Shown here one piece after another: positions 16,464 to 25,808 of a DNA stretch of 64,000 bases (within the stretch, counting starts at the first letter, position 1; each line of letters opens with the position of its first letter). Source of the DNA: Taklimakanibacter lacteus (GTDB lineage: Bacteria; Pseudomonadota; Alphaproteobacteria; Rhizobiales; Aestuariivirgaceae). Where the stretch lies: positions 427,496 through 491,495 of the forward strand of contig QOZQ01000005.1 of assembly GCA_003576695.1 (NCBI GenBank). Reading direction: 5' to 3'. Under the pieces are notes generated by a model, which was not told the DNA's origin, made no database searches, and saw only the letters and a list, made by a program, of their open reading frames with translations. The position numbers and the translations under genes were made by a program.

Positions 16464-19280
16464 ATGCCTCTTTCCGATACATTGCTCTTTCCGCACAGCC
16501 AGACGGCGCCCCTCGCCGTCCTCGATGGGGTCGCGCTCAGGCTCGCCAGCGGCCAAAGGCTCGAAGCGGGCGAGGCGCTCACCCATCTCATCCGCGAGCC
16601 GCATCTCCTCTGCCATTCGGCCTTCGTCATCGAAAGACTGGGCTTCGCCGCCGAGGCGCCGCGCAGCCTGATCCGCCAGGCGCGCGAGCAGAAGCATCTC
16701 GATGTCGCCGAGCTCTTCGCCTTTGCCTGCCCGGCGCGCTTCGCCACGCCGACGCCCAAGGGCCTCGCCCGCTCGCTCAATATCATGACGGGCGGCGATG
16801 AAGCGCAGATGCTGCGCGCCGTCGCCGATGACCTGCTGGCGCGGCTGGAAAGCCCCAACTATCCCCATTTGCGCGAGACGGCAGAGATCGCGACCTTCCT
16901 CGCCCGCGCCAACTGGCCGTGGGCGCGCGCCGTGATGGCGGCGCTGACGAAGGCCAATCCCCGCCTCGACATCGCGCCCTTCGTCACCGGCCTCAATGTG
17001 TGGGACCGGATCGACGAATGGGAAGATGACGGCGGCCGGCCGCCGGGCTCCCATCACGCCATCAAGCCCGAGGAAGCGCGGGACTTCCTCGACCAGCTGC
17101 TCGGCAGCGATGCCGAGGCGCGGCTGGCGCAGAAGGACTACGCCGCGACCGCCACCCACGCCTTCCAGCCGCGCGATGACGAGGCGGCGAACCACATCCT
17201 CCTCGCCGAAGCGGGCACCGGCCTCGGCAAGACACTCGGCTACCTGGCGCCCTCCTGGCTGTGGGCGCGCAAGAACAGCGCGCCGGTGTGGATCTCGACC
17301 TATACCAAGAACCTGCAGCGCCAGATCGACCAGGAGACCCAGCGCATCGTCGCCGATCCGGCCGAGCGGCGCGACCGCATCGTCATCCGCAAGGGGCGGG
17401 AGAACTATGTCTGCCTGCTCAACCTGCAGGAGGCCTTCAACCGGATGGGCTCGGCCAATACGCGCTCGGCACTGCTCGCCGCCTTGATCGCGCGCTGGGT
17501 GAAAGCGAGCCGCGACGGCGACATGGTGGGCGGCGACTTCCCCTCCTGGCTTCTGCCGCTGTTCAGCGACGTTGCCTTCGATGGCGAAAGCCGCGCGCTG
17601 TCGCCGCAGTCGCTCGGCCTCACCGACCGGCGCGGCGAATGCATCTATTCGGCCTGCCCGCATTACCGCAAATGCTTCATCGAGCGCGCCATGGCGCAGG
17701 GCCGCAAGGCCGATCTCGTCATCGCCAATCACGCGCTCGTCCTGCGCAAGGCGGCGGTCGATCACGCCATCGGCTACACCACGACCAAGGAAGAGGCCTC
17801 GGGCGCGCAGGACCTGCGCCGGCTCGTCTTCGATGAAGGCCACCATCTCTTCGATGCCGCCGACGGCGCCTTCTCCGGACATCTGACCGCCCTCGAGACG
17901 GCGGAGCTCAGGCGCTGGCTGCGCGGGCCCGAGACGGCCGGGCGGCGCGGGCGCGGGCTCAAGGACCGGGTCGGCGATCTCGTCGCCGATGACGAGCTTG
18001 CCGAGAAGCACATGAAAGCCGTGCTCTCCGCCGCTTATGCCCTGCCGGGGCCCGGCTGGACCCGGCGCATCCAGGCCGGCACGCCGGAAGGGGCGACGGA
18101 GGCCTTCCTGTCGCTGGTGCGCCAGCAGGTGCTGGCGCGGGCCGAGCAGAATTCCGGCCAGACGCTCGAGACTGATTGCGCGCCGCTCGCCGAGGGCCTC
18201 ACCCAGGCGGCGGGCGAGCTTGCCGCCGCCCTGATCGATCTCAAGAAGCCGATGGCCAATCTCGCAGCGGCCCTCGCCCGCAAGCTCGATGACGCGGCGG
18301 CCGAGCTTTCGACGCATGACCGCGGCCGCATCGAAGCGGTGGCGCGCTCGCTCCGGCGGCGGGGCGAGCTCATGGTCGGCAGTTGGGTCGACATGATCGA
18401 GCGCTTGCTCGACAAGCCCAATGCGCTGTTCGTCGAATGGTTCTCGGTCGACCAGATGTTCGGGCGCGAGGCCGATGTCGGGCTGCACAGCCACTGGATC
18501 GATCCGACCGAGCCTTTGGCGCTCGTCGTGCTCAAGGAGGCGGATGGCGTCGTCATCACCTCGGCCACGCTCAAGGACCGTCCGCCCGAGGCGCCGGAAG
18601 ACTGGACCAATGCCGAGATGCGCACGGGCGCGGTGCATCTGCCCTATCCGGTCAGGCGGGTGAGCTACGATTCGCCTTTCGACTACAAATCGGCGAGCCG
18701 CATCATCGTGGTGAACGACGTCAATCGCGAGGACATGGACCAGCTCGCCTCGGCCTATCGCGAGCTCTTCAAAGCCTCGGAAGGCGGTGGCCTTGGTCTC
18801 TTCACCGCCATCTCGCGCCTGCGCGCCGTGCACAGGCGCCTGGTGCGGCCCATGGCGCAATCGGGCCTTGCGCTTTATGCCCAGCATGTCGATCCGATGG
18901 ACACCGGCACGCTGGTCGACATGTTCCGCGCCGAGCGCGATGCCTGCCTCCTCGGCACGGATGCGGTCAGGGACGGGGTCGACGTGCCGGGCGATTCCTT
19001 GCGCCTCATCGTGCTCGACCGGGTGCCCTGGGGCACGCCCACCATCCTCGAGCGTGCAAGGCGCCAGGCCTTTGGCGGCCAGGCCTATACCGACATGACG
19101 GTGCGGCTGCGGCTGCGCCAGGCCTTCGGCCGGCTGATCCGCCGCCAGGGCGACCGGGGCGCCTTCGTGGTGCTCGATCCCCGCCTTGCGTCGCGCTTCT
19201 GCACCGCCTTCCCGCCCGGCATGCGCATCGAGCGTGTCGGGCTTGTCGATGCGATCGACATGGTACGAGATTTCACATAG
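16464..19280 (+). CDS. DinG/XPD-like ATP-dependent DNA helicase
   Basis: 938 residues of superfamily 2 iron-sulfur helicases. Walker A is EAGTGLGKTLGYLAP (about residue 250). A four-cysteine cluster between motifs Ia and II (YVCLLN near 315, then GECIYSACPHYRKC near 392-403) should bind a 4Fe-4S cluster. Walker B is VFDEGHHLFDAA (about 455). C-terminal motifs include DAVRDGVDVPGDSLRLIVLD and RQAFGRLIRRQGDRGAFVVLDPR. The N-terminal 240 residues are a variable extension found in alphaproteobacterial versions. Such enzymes unwind damaged or structured DNA 5' to 3'. A long open frame on the opposite strand is a GC-driven shadow. Two palindromes upstream may be regulatory. Confidence 0.92.
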   Translation: MPLSDTLLFPHSQTAPLAVLDGVALRLASGQRLEAGEALTHLIREPHLLCHSAFVIERLGFAAEAPRSLIRQAREQKHLDVAELFAFACPARFATPTPKGLARSLNIMTGGDEAQMLRAVADDLLARLESPNYPHLRETAEIATFLARANWPWARAVMAALTKANPRLDIAPFVTGLNVWDRIDEWEDDGGRPPGSHHAIKPEEARDFLDQLLGSDAEARLAQKDYAATATHAFQPRDDEAANHILLAEAGTGLGKTLGYLAPSWLWARKNSAPVWISTYTKNLQRQIDQETQRIVADPAERRDRIVIRKGRENYVCLLNLQEAFNRMGSANTRSALLAALIARWVKASRDGDMVGGDFPSWLLPLFSDVAFDGESRALSPQSLGLTDRRGECIYSACPHYRKCFIERAMAQGRKADLVIANHALVLRKAAVDHAIGYTTTKEEASGAQDLRRLVFDEGHHLFDAADGAFSGHLTALETAELRRWLRGPETAGRRGRGLKDRVGDLVADDELAEKHMKAVLSAAYALPGPGWTRRIQAGTPEGATEAFLSLVRQQVLARAEQNSGQTLETDCAPLAEGLTQAAGELAAALIDLKKPMANLAAALARKLDDAAAELSTHDRGRIEAVARSLRRRGELMVGSWVDMIERLLDKPNALFVEWFSVDQMFGREADVGLHSHWIDPTEPLALVVLKEADGVVITSATLKDRPPEAPEDWTNAEMRTGAVHLPYPVRRVSYDSPFDYKSASRIIVVNDVNREDMDQLASAYRELFKASEGGGLGLFTAISRLRAVHRRLVRPMAQSGLALYAQHVDPMDTGTLVDMFRAERDACLLGTDAVRDGVDVPGDSLRLIVLDRVPWGTPTILERARRQAFGGQAYTDMTVRLRLRQAFGRLIRRQGDRGAFVVLDPRLASRFCTAFPPGMRIERVGLVDAIDMVRDFT

Positions 19281-19387
19281 CGCGGGATGCGAAAAAGTGG
19301 TTACCGGTTTTTCGCGAGAATCCCGCGCCAAAATAGTAGAATCGATCACGATGAGTTTGGATCGATTCGATCCAAACTCATCGTGAT
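19280..19387. repeat. Double-hairpin repeat, copy C2
   Basis: Hairpin a (19280-19328) has arms gcgcggga/tcccgcgc around gcgaaaaagtgg and accggtttttcgc. Hairpin b (19344-19387) is a near-perfect 21-base stem, gatcacgatgagtttggatc with its complement. The architecture is the same as copy C1 (13375-13485) but the outer arm sequences differ. It abuts the helicase stop codon and ends 12 bases before the next start. Confidence 0.85.
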
Positions 19388-19398
19388 CTGAGTTCCGC

Positions 19399-19980
19399 AT
19401 GACGAAGACCTTGTCCTACAGCTTGTTCGAGACGGCGATCGGCGCCTGCGCCATCGCCTGGGGCGAGCATGGCATCACTGCGGTGAGTCTGCCCGAGGCG
19501 CATGCGACGGCGCTGCGGTCGCGATTCGCGAAACGCTTCCCCGAGGCGCAGGAAGACACGCCAACGGCCGCCATCGGCCAGGCGATCGCCCGCATCCAGG
19601 CGCTGCTCAAGGGCGAGGCCGATGATCTTGCCGATATCCCGCTCGATGACGCGGACCTGCCCGCTTTCAACAAGCGGGTCTATGCCATTGCCCGGCGCAT
19701 TCCACCGGGCGCGACCCGCACCTATGGCGAGATCGCCAGGGAGCTCGGCGATCCGCTGCTGGCCCAGAGCGTCGGCCAGGCGCTGGGGCGCAATCCCTTC
19801 CCGATCATCGTGCCCTGCCACCGCGTGCTGGCCGCGGGCGGCAAGACCGGCGGCTTCTCGGCGACGGGCGGCATCGAGACCAAATTCCGCATGCTTGCCA
19901 TCGAGCGCGCAAAAACCGACAATGCGCCCTCCCTCTTCGACGAGCTGCCGCTCAGCCCCCCACCCCGCCGATCCCACTGA
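19399..19980 (+). CDS. Methylated-DNA-[protein]-cysteine S-methyltransferase
   Basis: 193 residues. It removes O6-alkyl groups from guanine in a suicide reaction. The active-site motif is IIVPCHRVLA with its Cys-His pair, preceded by the DNA-binding PPGATRTYGEIARELG and SVGQALGRNPFP. An N-terminal ribonuclease-like domain (YSLFETAIGACAIAWGEHGI) is present, as in Ogt. The C-terminal 25 residues are an extension. It follows the DinG-like helicase and copy C2, so it may be expressed separately. A second enzyme of this activity is encoded at 62991. Confidence 0.93.
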   Translation: MTKTLSYSLFETAIGACAIAWGEHGITAVSLPEAHATALRSRFAKRFPEAQEDTPTAAIGQAIARIQALLKGEADDLADIPLDDADLPAFNKRVYAIARRIPPGATRTYGEIARELGDPLLAQSVGQALGRNPFPIIVPCHRVLAAGGKTGGFSATGGIETKFRMLAIERAKTDNAPSLFDELPLSPPPRRSH

Positions 19981-19994
19981 AGCAAAGCCCTCTC

Positions 19995-21128
19995 ATGTCA
20001 CACGAACTCATCCTCACCGGCGGTCGCGTCATCGACCCGTCGCAATCTCTCGATGCCGTCACCGAAGTCGGCTTCGCCAAGGGCAAGGTGTCGGGCATCG
20101 GAACGAACCTCAAACGCGACCCTCAGACGAAGATCCAGGACGTCAAGGGCTTCATCGTCACGCCCGGCCTCATCGACCTCCACACCCATGTCTATTGGGG
20201 CGGCACCTCGCTCGGCGTCGATCCCGATCTTTATGCGAAGAAGAGCGGCGTCACCACCTCGGTCGATACCGGCTCGGCCGGTCCCGGCAATTTCCCCGGC
20301 TTCGCCAGGCATGTGATCGCGCCGTCGCGCTCGCGCATCTATGCCTATCTGCACATATCGCATGCCGGCATCTATGGCTTCTCGCGCGATGTGCATGTGG
20401 GCGAAAGCGAGGACATGCGGCTCATGGATCCGCGCGGCGCCGTCAAGGTCGCTGCGGAATATCCCGATGAGATCATCGGTATTAAGGTCAGGGTCGGGCG
20501 GCATGCGTCGGGCGACCAGGGTATTGCCCCTCTCGATGTGGCGCTCGATGCCGCCCATGAAGCGGGCATCCCCCTGATGGCGCATATCGACGAGCCGCCG
20601 CCGACTTACGAAGACGTGCTGGCGAAGCTTCGGCCGGGCGATGTGCTGACCCATGCCTTCCGGCCTTTCCCGAATTCGCCCGCCACCGCGCAGGGCACGA
20701 TCAAGCCGGCGGTGCTCGCGGCGCGCAAGCGCGGCGTCCTGTTCGACATCGGCCACGGCATGGGCTCCTTCGCCTTCAAGACGGCGCGCGCCATGCTGGC
20801 CAATGGTTTCGAGCCCGACACGATCTCCTCCGACGTGCATGCGCTGTGCATCGACGGGCCGGCGCATGACCTCGTCACCACCATGTCGAAATTCCTCTGC
20901 CTCGGCATGGATCTCACCGCCATCATCCGCTCGGCGACCGAGACGCCGGCGCGGGCGATCAAGCGGCATGACCTCGGCACGCTCAAAGTCGGAGCCGCCG
21001 GCGATGCTTCATTGATCCGTATCGATGACGGAGATTTCGACTATGTCGATGTCGTTGGCGAGCATCTTGCGGGACAGAAGCGCATCTCGGCGCATGGCAT
21101 GGTGATGCGCGGCGAATGGTGGGGGTGA
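19995..21128 (+). CDS. Amidohydrolase/deacetylase family metallohydrolase
   Basis: 377 residues of the amidohydrolase superfamily, the branch related to dihydroorotase and D-aminoacylase. Metal ligands are visible: GLIDLHTHVYWGG, a probable carboxylated lysine in IIGIKVRVGRHAS, His in PLMAHIDEPP and in GDVLTHAFRPF, and Asp in TISSDVHALC. It starts 14 bases after the methyltransferase gene and is probably co-transcribed with it. The substrate is not predictable; characterised relatives hydrolyse N-acyl amino acids or cyclic amides. Confidence 0.88.
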   Translation: MSHELILTGGRVIDPSQSLDAVTEVGFAKGKVSGIGTNLKRDPQTKIQDVKGFIVTPGLIDLHTHVYWGGTSLGVDPDLYAKKSGVTTSVDTGSAGPGNFPGFARHVIAPSRSRIYAYLHISHAGIYGFSRDVHVGESEDMRLMDPRGAVKVAAEYPDEIIGIKVRVGRHASGDQGIAPLDVALDAAHEAGIPLMAHIDEPPPTYEDVLAKLRPGDVLTHAFRPFPNSPATAQGTIKPAVLAARKRGVLFDIGHGMGSFAFKTARAMLANGFEPDTISSDVHALCIDGPAHDLVTTMSKFLCLGMDLTAIIRSATETPARAIKRHDLGTLKVGAAGDASLIRIDDGDFDYVDVVGEHLAGQKRISAHGMVMRGEWWG

Positions 21129-21130
21129 CC

Positions 21131-21290
21131 CTCCCTCCGCCACGCGAAGCGTGGGGAGGGTGGCGCGCGTCAGCGCGACGGGTGGGGTGTCGCCGCAGGG
21201 GATATTTCTCAGGAGAACCTCCAGACGGAGACACCCCACCCGTCCGCCCTTCGGGCGTCCACCCTCCCCGCGCTTCGCGCGGGGAGGGAG
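21131..21290. repeat. Long palindromic intergenic repeat, copy A3
   Basis: 160 bases with arms that pair end to end: ctccctccgccacgcgaagcg at the left, and its counterpart ending ggggagggag at the right. Compared with A1 and A2 the two inner hairpins are exchanged between arms: the gcgcgtcagcgcg type lies in the left arm and cgcccttcgggcg in the right. It starts two bases after the amidohydrolase stop. Confidence 0.85.
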
Positions 21291-21354
21291 AGTTATCTGG
21301 ACAAAGACAGCATCTCCCGCTAGCCAGTCGGCCTCAAGCAATTGGAGTTCACCC

Positions 21355-21768
21355 GTGGCCAAGACCATCAGCACGCATCACGCCTTGATCTATGTCATGG
21401 TCACCATCGCCGCCGTCGAGGGCCATCTCGGCGACCGCGAGCTCAAGGCGATCGGCCGCATCGTCAAGCAGCTGCCGATCTTCCGTTCGTTCGATGCCGA
21501 CAAGCTCACCCATGTGGCGCAGGAATGCGGCGAGATCCTGCAGGACAAGGAAGGGCTCGAAGCGGTATTCGGCCTCGCCGCCGAAGCACTCACCCCCAAA
21601 TTGCGCGAGACCGCCTATGCGCTGGCGGTCGAGATCGCCGCTTCGGATCTTGCCGTCGGCAAGGAGGAGCTGCGCTTCCTCGCCATGCTGCGCGACCATC
21701 TCGGCCTCGACAAGCTCGTCACCGCGGCGCTCGAGCGCGGCGCCATCGCGCGCTACCAGACGGAGTAA
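21355..21768 (+). CDS. TerB-family tellurite-resistance-like protein
   Basis: 137 residues from the GTG at 21355, which has ttggag six bases upstream. The longer frame that reaches into repeat A3 is not real. The all-helical TerB fold is indicated by ALIYVMVTIAAVEGHLGDRELKAI, RETAYALAVEIAASDLAVGKEE and LRFLAMLRDHLGLD, where the paired acidic residues of the TerB metal site lie (VEGHLGDRE; ASDLAVGKEE). TerB-like proteins are cytosolic and linked to stress responses and metal sensing. No other ter genes are nearby, so the name does not imply tellurite resistance. Confidence 0.85.
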   Translation: MAKTISTHHALIYVMVTIAAVEGHLGDRELKAIGRIVKQLPIFRSFDADKLTHVAQECGEILQDKEGLEAVFGLAAEALTPKLRETAYALAVEIAASDLAVGKEELRFLAMLRDHLGLDKLVTAALERGAIARYQTE

Positions 21769-21830
21769 ACGGGAACTCCCGCTCTCGCCTCGCGTTACAG
21801 GAAAGATTGTTTTCCTCAAGCGAGGTTCGA

Positions 21831-21881
21831 CTGAGCACCATCCTGCTGATCCTTGTCCTGACCGGGTGCGCGAATTTCTAG
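21831..21881 (+). pseudogene. Possible remnant of a DUF3309-type small protein gene
   Basis: The frame after gcgaggttcga reads (L)STILLILVLTGCANF and a stop. DUF3309 genes begin with a near-identical MSTILLI stretch. Here the start codon reads ctg, as if the a of an ancestral gacatgagc had been lost (gactgagc), and the frame stops after 16 codons. A ribosome-site-like gcgagg precedes it. It overlaps the 3' end of the MATE gene by four bases. Confidence 0.4.
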
Positions 21882-23203
21882 CCGAAGGCTGCTTTTCTCA
21901 GCGCCGGCATGCGCAGCGCGAAGAACACGCCGCGCGCGGCGAAGAACACGATCATTGACAGCCATAGGCCGTGATTGCCGTAATATTTTTCGAGCGGCCA
22001 CCAGGCGATGAAGAACACGATCATTGACAGCAGCATCATGTTGCGCATGTCGGCGGTCTGGGTGGCGCCGGTGAAGATGCCATCATACTGGAAGCAGGCG
22101 ACGCCGATGAGCGGCGCCAGCGCCGACCAGATGAGATAATGGCGCGCCGTCTCGCGCACATCGGGATTGACGGTCATGGCGTCGATGAGCCAGGGGCCGG
22201 CCAGCCAGATGATGGCGAAAGTCAGGAAACCGACGACAATCGCCCAGATCCAGGTGAGCCGCATCGCCGTGGTGAAACGCTGGCGGTCACGCGCGCCGAC
22301 CGCCTGGCCGACCAGCGCCTCGGTGGCGAAGGCAAAGCCATCGACGAGGAAAGCGGCGACATCGAAGAAATGCATGAGAATGGCATTGGCGGAAATGATG
22401 ACATCGCTCGCCTTGGCGCCGCGCGCGGTGAACCAGGAGAAAGCCATGACCAGGCAAACCGTCCTGATCATGATGTCGCGGTTGATCGCAAAAGTGCGGA
22501 TGAGCTTGGCACGGTCGAAAACGCGGGCCCCTTCGAAGCGCGCGCCCATCTGGCGCAGGCGCCGGAACGCAATGAACAGGCCCAGGAGTGCCGCCGCAAC
22601 TTCGGCAATGAGCACCGCGAGCGCCACGCCATCCGATGTCATGCCGAGCCCCAGCACGAACAATAGGCTCAAGGCGCCATTGATGAGGTTGAGGCAGATC
22701 TGGACGATGAAGGCGATGCGGGCGCGGCCCTGGCCGACGAACCAGCCGATGAGGCAGAAATTGATGAGCGCGAAAGGGGCGGAAAAGACCCGGATATAGA
22801 AATAGGTCGCGGCATGGCTTTCGACCTCGGCCGACCCTTCGAGAAGGCTGAAAGTCAGCTGGGCAATGAAGGGCGACAGGGCAATGATCGCGAGGCCGGC
22901 AATGACGGCAATGATCAGCGCCCGCATCAGCACGGCGACGAGCTCGGCGGCATCGCCGCCGCCGGTCGCCTGGGCCGACAGCCCACCGGTGCCGAGCCTG
23001 AGGAACCCGAAGCCCCAGAAGATGAAATTGAAGATGAGGGCGCCGACCGTGATGGCGCCGATATAATAGGCGCCGGGCAATTGGCCGATCACCGCCGTGT
23101 TGACGACGCCGATGATCGGCTCCGTCACATTGGAGAGCATGATCGGCACAGCGATGGCGAGGACGCCCCGATGCGTCACCGGTGTCGATTGTGGGGAATG
23201 CAT
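21878..23203 (-). CDS. MATE family efflux transporter
   Basis: 441 residues with about twelve hydrophobic segments in two halves, as in multidrug and toxin extrusion antiporters. The first helix region reads IAVPIMLSNVTEPIIGVVNTAVIG, followed by the family's typical GAYYIGAITVGALIFNFIFWGFGFLR. The second half has ISANAILMHFFDVAAFLVDGFAFATEALVGQ, characteristic of the DinF-like subgroup. It sits in the inner membrane and exports cationic or other small molecules by Na+ or H+ antiport. It is a single gene, divergent from the Lhr-like helicase gene. Confidence 0.93.
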   Translation of the reverse strand: MHSPQSTPVTHRGVLAIAVPIMLSNVTEPIIGVVNTAVIGQLPGAYYIGAITVGALIFNFIFWGFGFLRLGTGGLSAQATGGGDAAELVAVLMRALIIAVIAGLAIIALSPFIAQLTFSLLEGSAEVESHAATYFYIRVFSAPFALINFCLIGWFVGQGRARIAFIVQICLNLINGALSLLFVLGLGMTSDGVALAVLIAEVAAALLGLFIAFRRLRQMGARFEGARVFDRAKLIRTFAINRDIMIRTVCLVMAFSWFTARGAKASDVIISANAILMHFFDVAAFLVDGFAFATEALVGQAVGARDRQRFTTAMRLTWIWAIVVGFLTFAIIWLAGPWLIDAMTVNPDVRETARHYLIWSALAPLIGVACFQYDGIFTGATQTADMRNMMLLSMIVFFIAWWPLEKYYGNHGLWLSMIVFFAARGVFFALRMPALRKAAFG

Positions 23204-23318
23204 TGGCGGAGATTAGAACGATTCCGGCGTGGGTGTCGCGGCCTGCGCCCGCACTGCTGACAGGATATGTCACCAGGCGCCTTGGCATCAGCCGGTGTAT
23301 TCTGGTTATGTTCGACCC

Positions 23319-25808
23319 ATGGACGACCGCCCGACAGTTCTGCCCAAGATGTTCAGCGACTGGTTCCGGTCGCGCGGCTGGAGCGCGCGCCCGCACCAGC
23401 TCGCCGTGCTCGAAAAGGCACAGGCCGGTCTCGATGTGCTGCTCATCTCGCCGACCGGCGGCGGCAAGACGCTGGCCGGCTTCCTGCCGAGCCTCGTCGA
23501 GCTCTCGGCCACGCGCCAACGCGACGGCATCCATACGCTCTATGTCTCGCCGCTCAAGGCGCTTGCCGTCGATATCGCCCGCAATCTGGAGGCGCCGGTG
23601 AGCGAGATGGGATTGCCCGTCCGGGTCGAGACGCGTACCGGCGACACGCCGCATTCGCGCCGCAAGCGCCAGCGCGAGAAGCCGCCCGACATATTGATCA
23701 CCACGCCCGAGCAGGTCTCGCTCCTCATCGCCGATGCGGGGGCGGCGCATATGCTGAAGGACCTGCGCGCCGTCGTGCTGGACGAGCTTCACTCGCTCGT
23801 CACCTCGAAGCGCGGCGTCCTCCTGTCGCTGGCGCTGTCACGGGTGCAGAGCCTCGCGCCCCGGACGCGGCGGATCGGCCTTTCCGCCACCGTCGCCGAT
23901 CCCGATGCCCTGCGCGCCTGGTTGACGCCGCAACGGGGAGAGCGCGATCTGGCCGCCCTGGTGCTGGGCACCGCGGGCGCGCAACCGCAGATCAGCATCC
24001 TCAAATCGGCCGAGCGGGTGCCGTGGTCCGGGCATATGACCCGCTATGCGATCCCCGATGTCTATGAGGCGATCAAGCGCGCGCGCATGACGCTCGTCTT
24101 CGTCAATACACGCGCCCAGGCCGAGATGACCTTCCAGGCTTTGTGGAGCGCCAATGAGGATCATCTGCCGATCGCGCTGCACCATGGCTCGCTCGACGTT
24201 GCGCAACGGCGCAAGGTGGAAGCGGCGATGGCGCAGGGAAAATTGCGCGCCGTGGTCTGCACCTCGACGCTCGATCTCGGCATCGACTGGGGCGATGTCG
24301 ATCTCGTCATCCATGTGGGGGCGCCCAAGGGTTCGAGCCGTCTCCTGCAGCGCATCGGGCGCTCCAACCACCGGCTCGACGAGCCCTCGCAGGCTTTGCT
24401 CGTGCCCTCCAACCGCTTCGAGGTGCTCGAATGCGAAGCGGCGCGCCAGGCCGCCGCCGAGGGCGCCCAGGACACCGAATACCCTTCCGTCCTCAAGCTC
24501 GACGTGCTGGCCCAGCACATCATGGGACGCGCCTGCGCCGCACCCTTCCATCCCGACCAGCTCTATGGCGAAGTCACCACCGCCTGGACCTATCGCAACC
24601 TGACGCGCGCCGACTTCGACCGCGCGATCGAATTCGTGACCAATGGCGGCTATGCGCTCAAGGCCTATGAGCGCTATGCCAAATTGAAGCCCTGGGGCCA
24701 GGGCGAGTTGCGCCTCGCCCATCCGCGGCTCGCCCAGCAATACCGGCTCAATATGGGCACCATCGTCGAAGAGGAGATGCTGAAGGTCAGGCTGGCCCAT
24801 ATCCGCAAAAGACTGGGCAAGAGGCTCGTCACCGGCGGGCGGGTGCTGGGCGAGATGGAAGAATGGTTCCTGAGCCAGCTCAGCACCGGCGATACATTCC
24901 TGTTCGGCGGCGAAGTGCTGCGCTTCGAAGGCCTCGATGAGTTCGGCGCGCTCGCCTCGCGCTCGCAAGGCGCCGATCCCGCCATCCCCTCCTATGCCGG
25001 CGGCAAGTTCCCGCTTTCCACTTATCTGGCCGGGCGGGTGCGCGAGATGCTGGCCGATCCCAAAGCGTGGCCGGCGCTGCCGGCGCAGGTGCGCGACTGG
25101 CTCTCGGTGCAACGCTGGAAATCGATCATCCCCACGCCCCGCCAGATGCTGATCGAGACCTTTCCGCGCGCGCAACGCCATTACATGGTGTGCTATCCCT
25201 TCGAGGGCCGGCTTGCGCATCAGACGCTCGGCATGCTGCTGACCAGGCGCCTCGAGCGCTCAGGCGCCCAGCCCATGGGCTTCGTCGCTTCCGAATATGC
25301 GCTCGTCGTGTGGACCTTGCGCGACCTCTCGCTCATGATCTCGACCGGACGCCTCAACCTGGCGCAGCTCTTCGGCGAGGACATGCTGGGTGATGATCTC
25401 GATGCATGGCTCGCCGAATCCAACCTGATGAAGCGCACCTTCCGCAATGCGGCGATCATCGCCGGGCTGATCGAGCGGCGATGGCCGGGAAAGGAGAAGA
25501 CGCAGCGGCAGATGACGGTGAATTCCGATCTCGTCTATGACGTGCTGCGGCGCCACGAGCCCACCCATATCCTGCTGCGTGCCGCCTGGGACGATGCCGC
25601 CGACGGGCTCATCGATGTGCACCGGCTGGGAGCTCTGCTCAAGCGCATCCGCGGCCAGATCGTGCATCGCGCTCTCGACACGGTCTCGCCGCTTGCCGTG
25701 CCGGTGATGCTTGAGATCGGCAAAGAATCCGTTTACGGCGAGGCTGATGACGCTCTCCTCGCCGAAGCCGAAGATGAACTCATCGATGAGGCCATGCGCC
25801 TTGTCTAG
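23319..25808 (+). CDS. Ligase-associated DNA-damage DEXH-box helicase (Lhr-like)
   Basis: 829 residues from the ATG at 23319 (MDDRPTVLPKMFSDWF). The helicase motifs are SPTGGGKTLAGFLP (Walker A, about residue 45), VVLDELHSLVTSKRG (DEXH box, about 152), TSTLDLGIDWGDVDLVIHVG and LLQRIGRSNHR (motif VI, about 345). The C-terminal half is the Lhr-specific region. It is immediately followed by the phosphoesterase gene pdeM, the constant partner of this subfamily. In many bacteria an ATP-dependent DNA ligase and a beta-CASP exonuclease complete the set; neither is in this window. It is probably a 3'-5' helicase for DNA repair. Confidence 0.93.
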   Translation: MDDRPTVLPKMFSDWFRSRGWSARPHQLAVLEKAQAGLDVLLISPTGGGKTLAGFLPSLVELSATRQRDGIHTLYVSPLKALAVDIARNLEAPVSEMGLPVRVETRTGDTPHSRRKRQREKPPDILITTPEQVSLLIADAGAAHMLKDLRAVVLDELHSLVTSKRGVLLSLALSRVQSLAPRTRRIGLSATVADPDALRAWLTPQRGERDLAALVLGTAGAQPQISILKSAERVPWSGHMTRYAIPDVYEAIKRARMTLVFVNTRAQAEMTFQALWSANEDHLPIALHHGSLDVAQRRKVEAAMAQGKLRAVVCTSTLDLGIDWGDVDLVIHVGAPKGSSRLLQRIGRSNHRLDEPSQALLVPSNRFEVLECEAARQAAAEGAQDTEYPSVLKLDVLAQHIMGRACAAPFHPDQLYGEVTTAWTYRNLTRADFDRAIEFVTNGGYALKAYERYAKLKPWGQGELRLAHPRLAQQYRLNMGTIVEEEMLKVRLAHIRKRLGKRLVTGGRVLGEMEEWFLSQLSTGDTFLFGGEVLRFEGLDEFGALASRSQGADPAIPSYAGGKFPLSTYLAGRVREMLADPKAWPALPAQVRDWLSVQRWKSIIPTPRQMLIETFPRAQRHYMVCYPFEGRLAHQTLGMLLTRRLERSGAQPMGFVASEYALVVWTLRDLSLMISTGRLNLAQLFGEDMLGDDLDAWLAESNLMKRTFRNAAIIAGLIERRWPGKEKTQRQMTVNSDLVYDVLRRHEPTHILLRAAWDDAADGLIDVHRLGALLKRIRGQIVHRALDTVSPLAVPVMLEIGKESVYGEADDALLAEAEDELIDEAMRLV

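Noticed and set aside
16443..19400. A 985-codon open frame on the minus strand, fully opposite the DinG-like helicase gene
   Set aside because: It has no family sequence, is rich in Arg, Ala, Gly and His, and mirrors the codon structure of a clearly functional gene. Long antisense frames are expected in GC-rich DNA.
21355..21768. A tellurite-resistance locus
   Set aside because: Only a single TerB-like gene is present; no terC, terD, terZ or related genes occur in the window.
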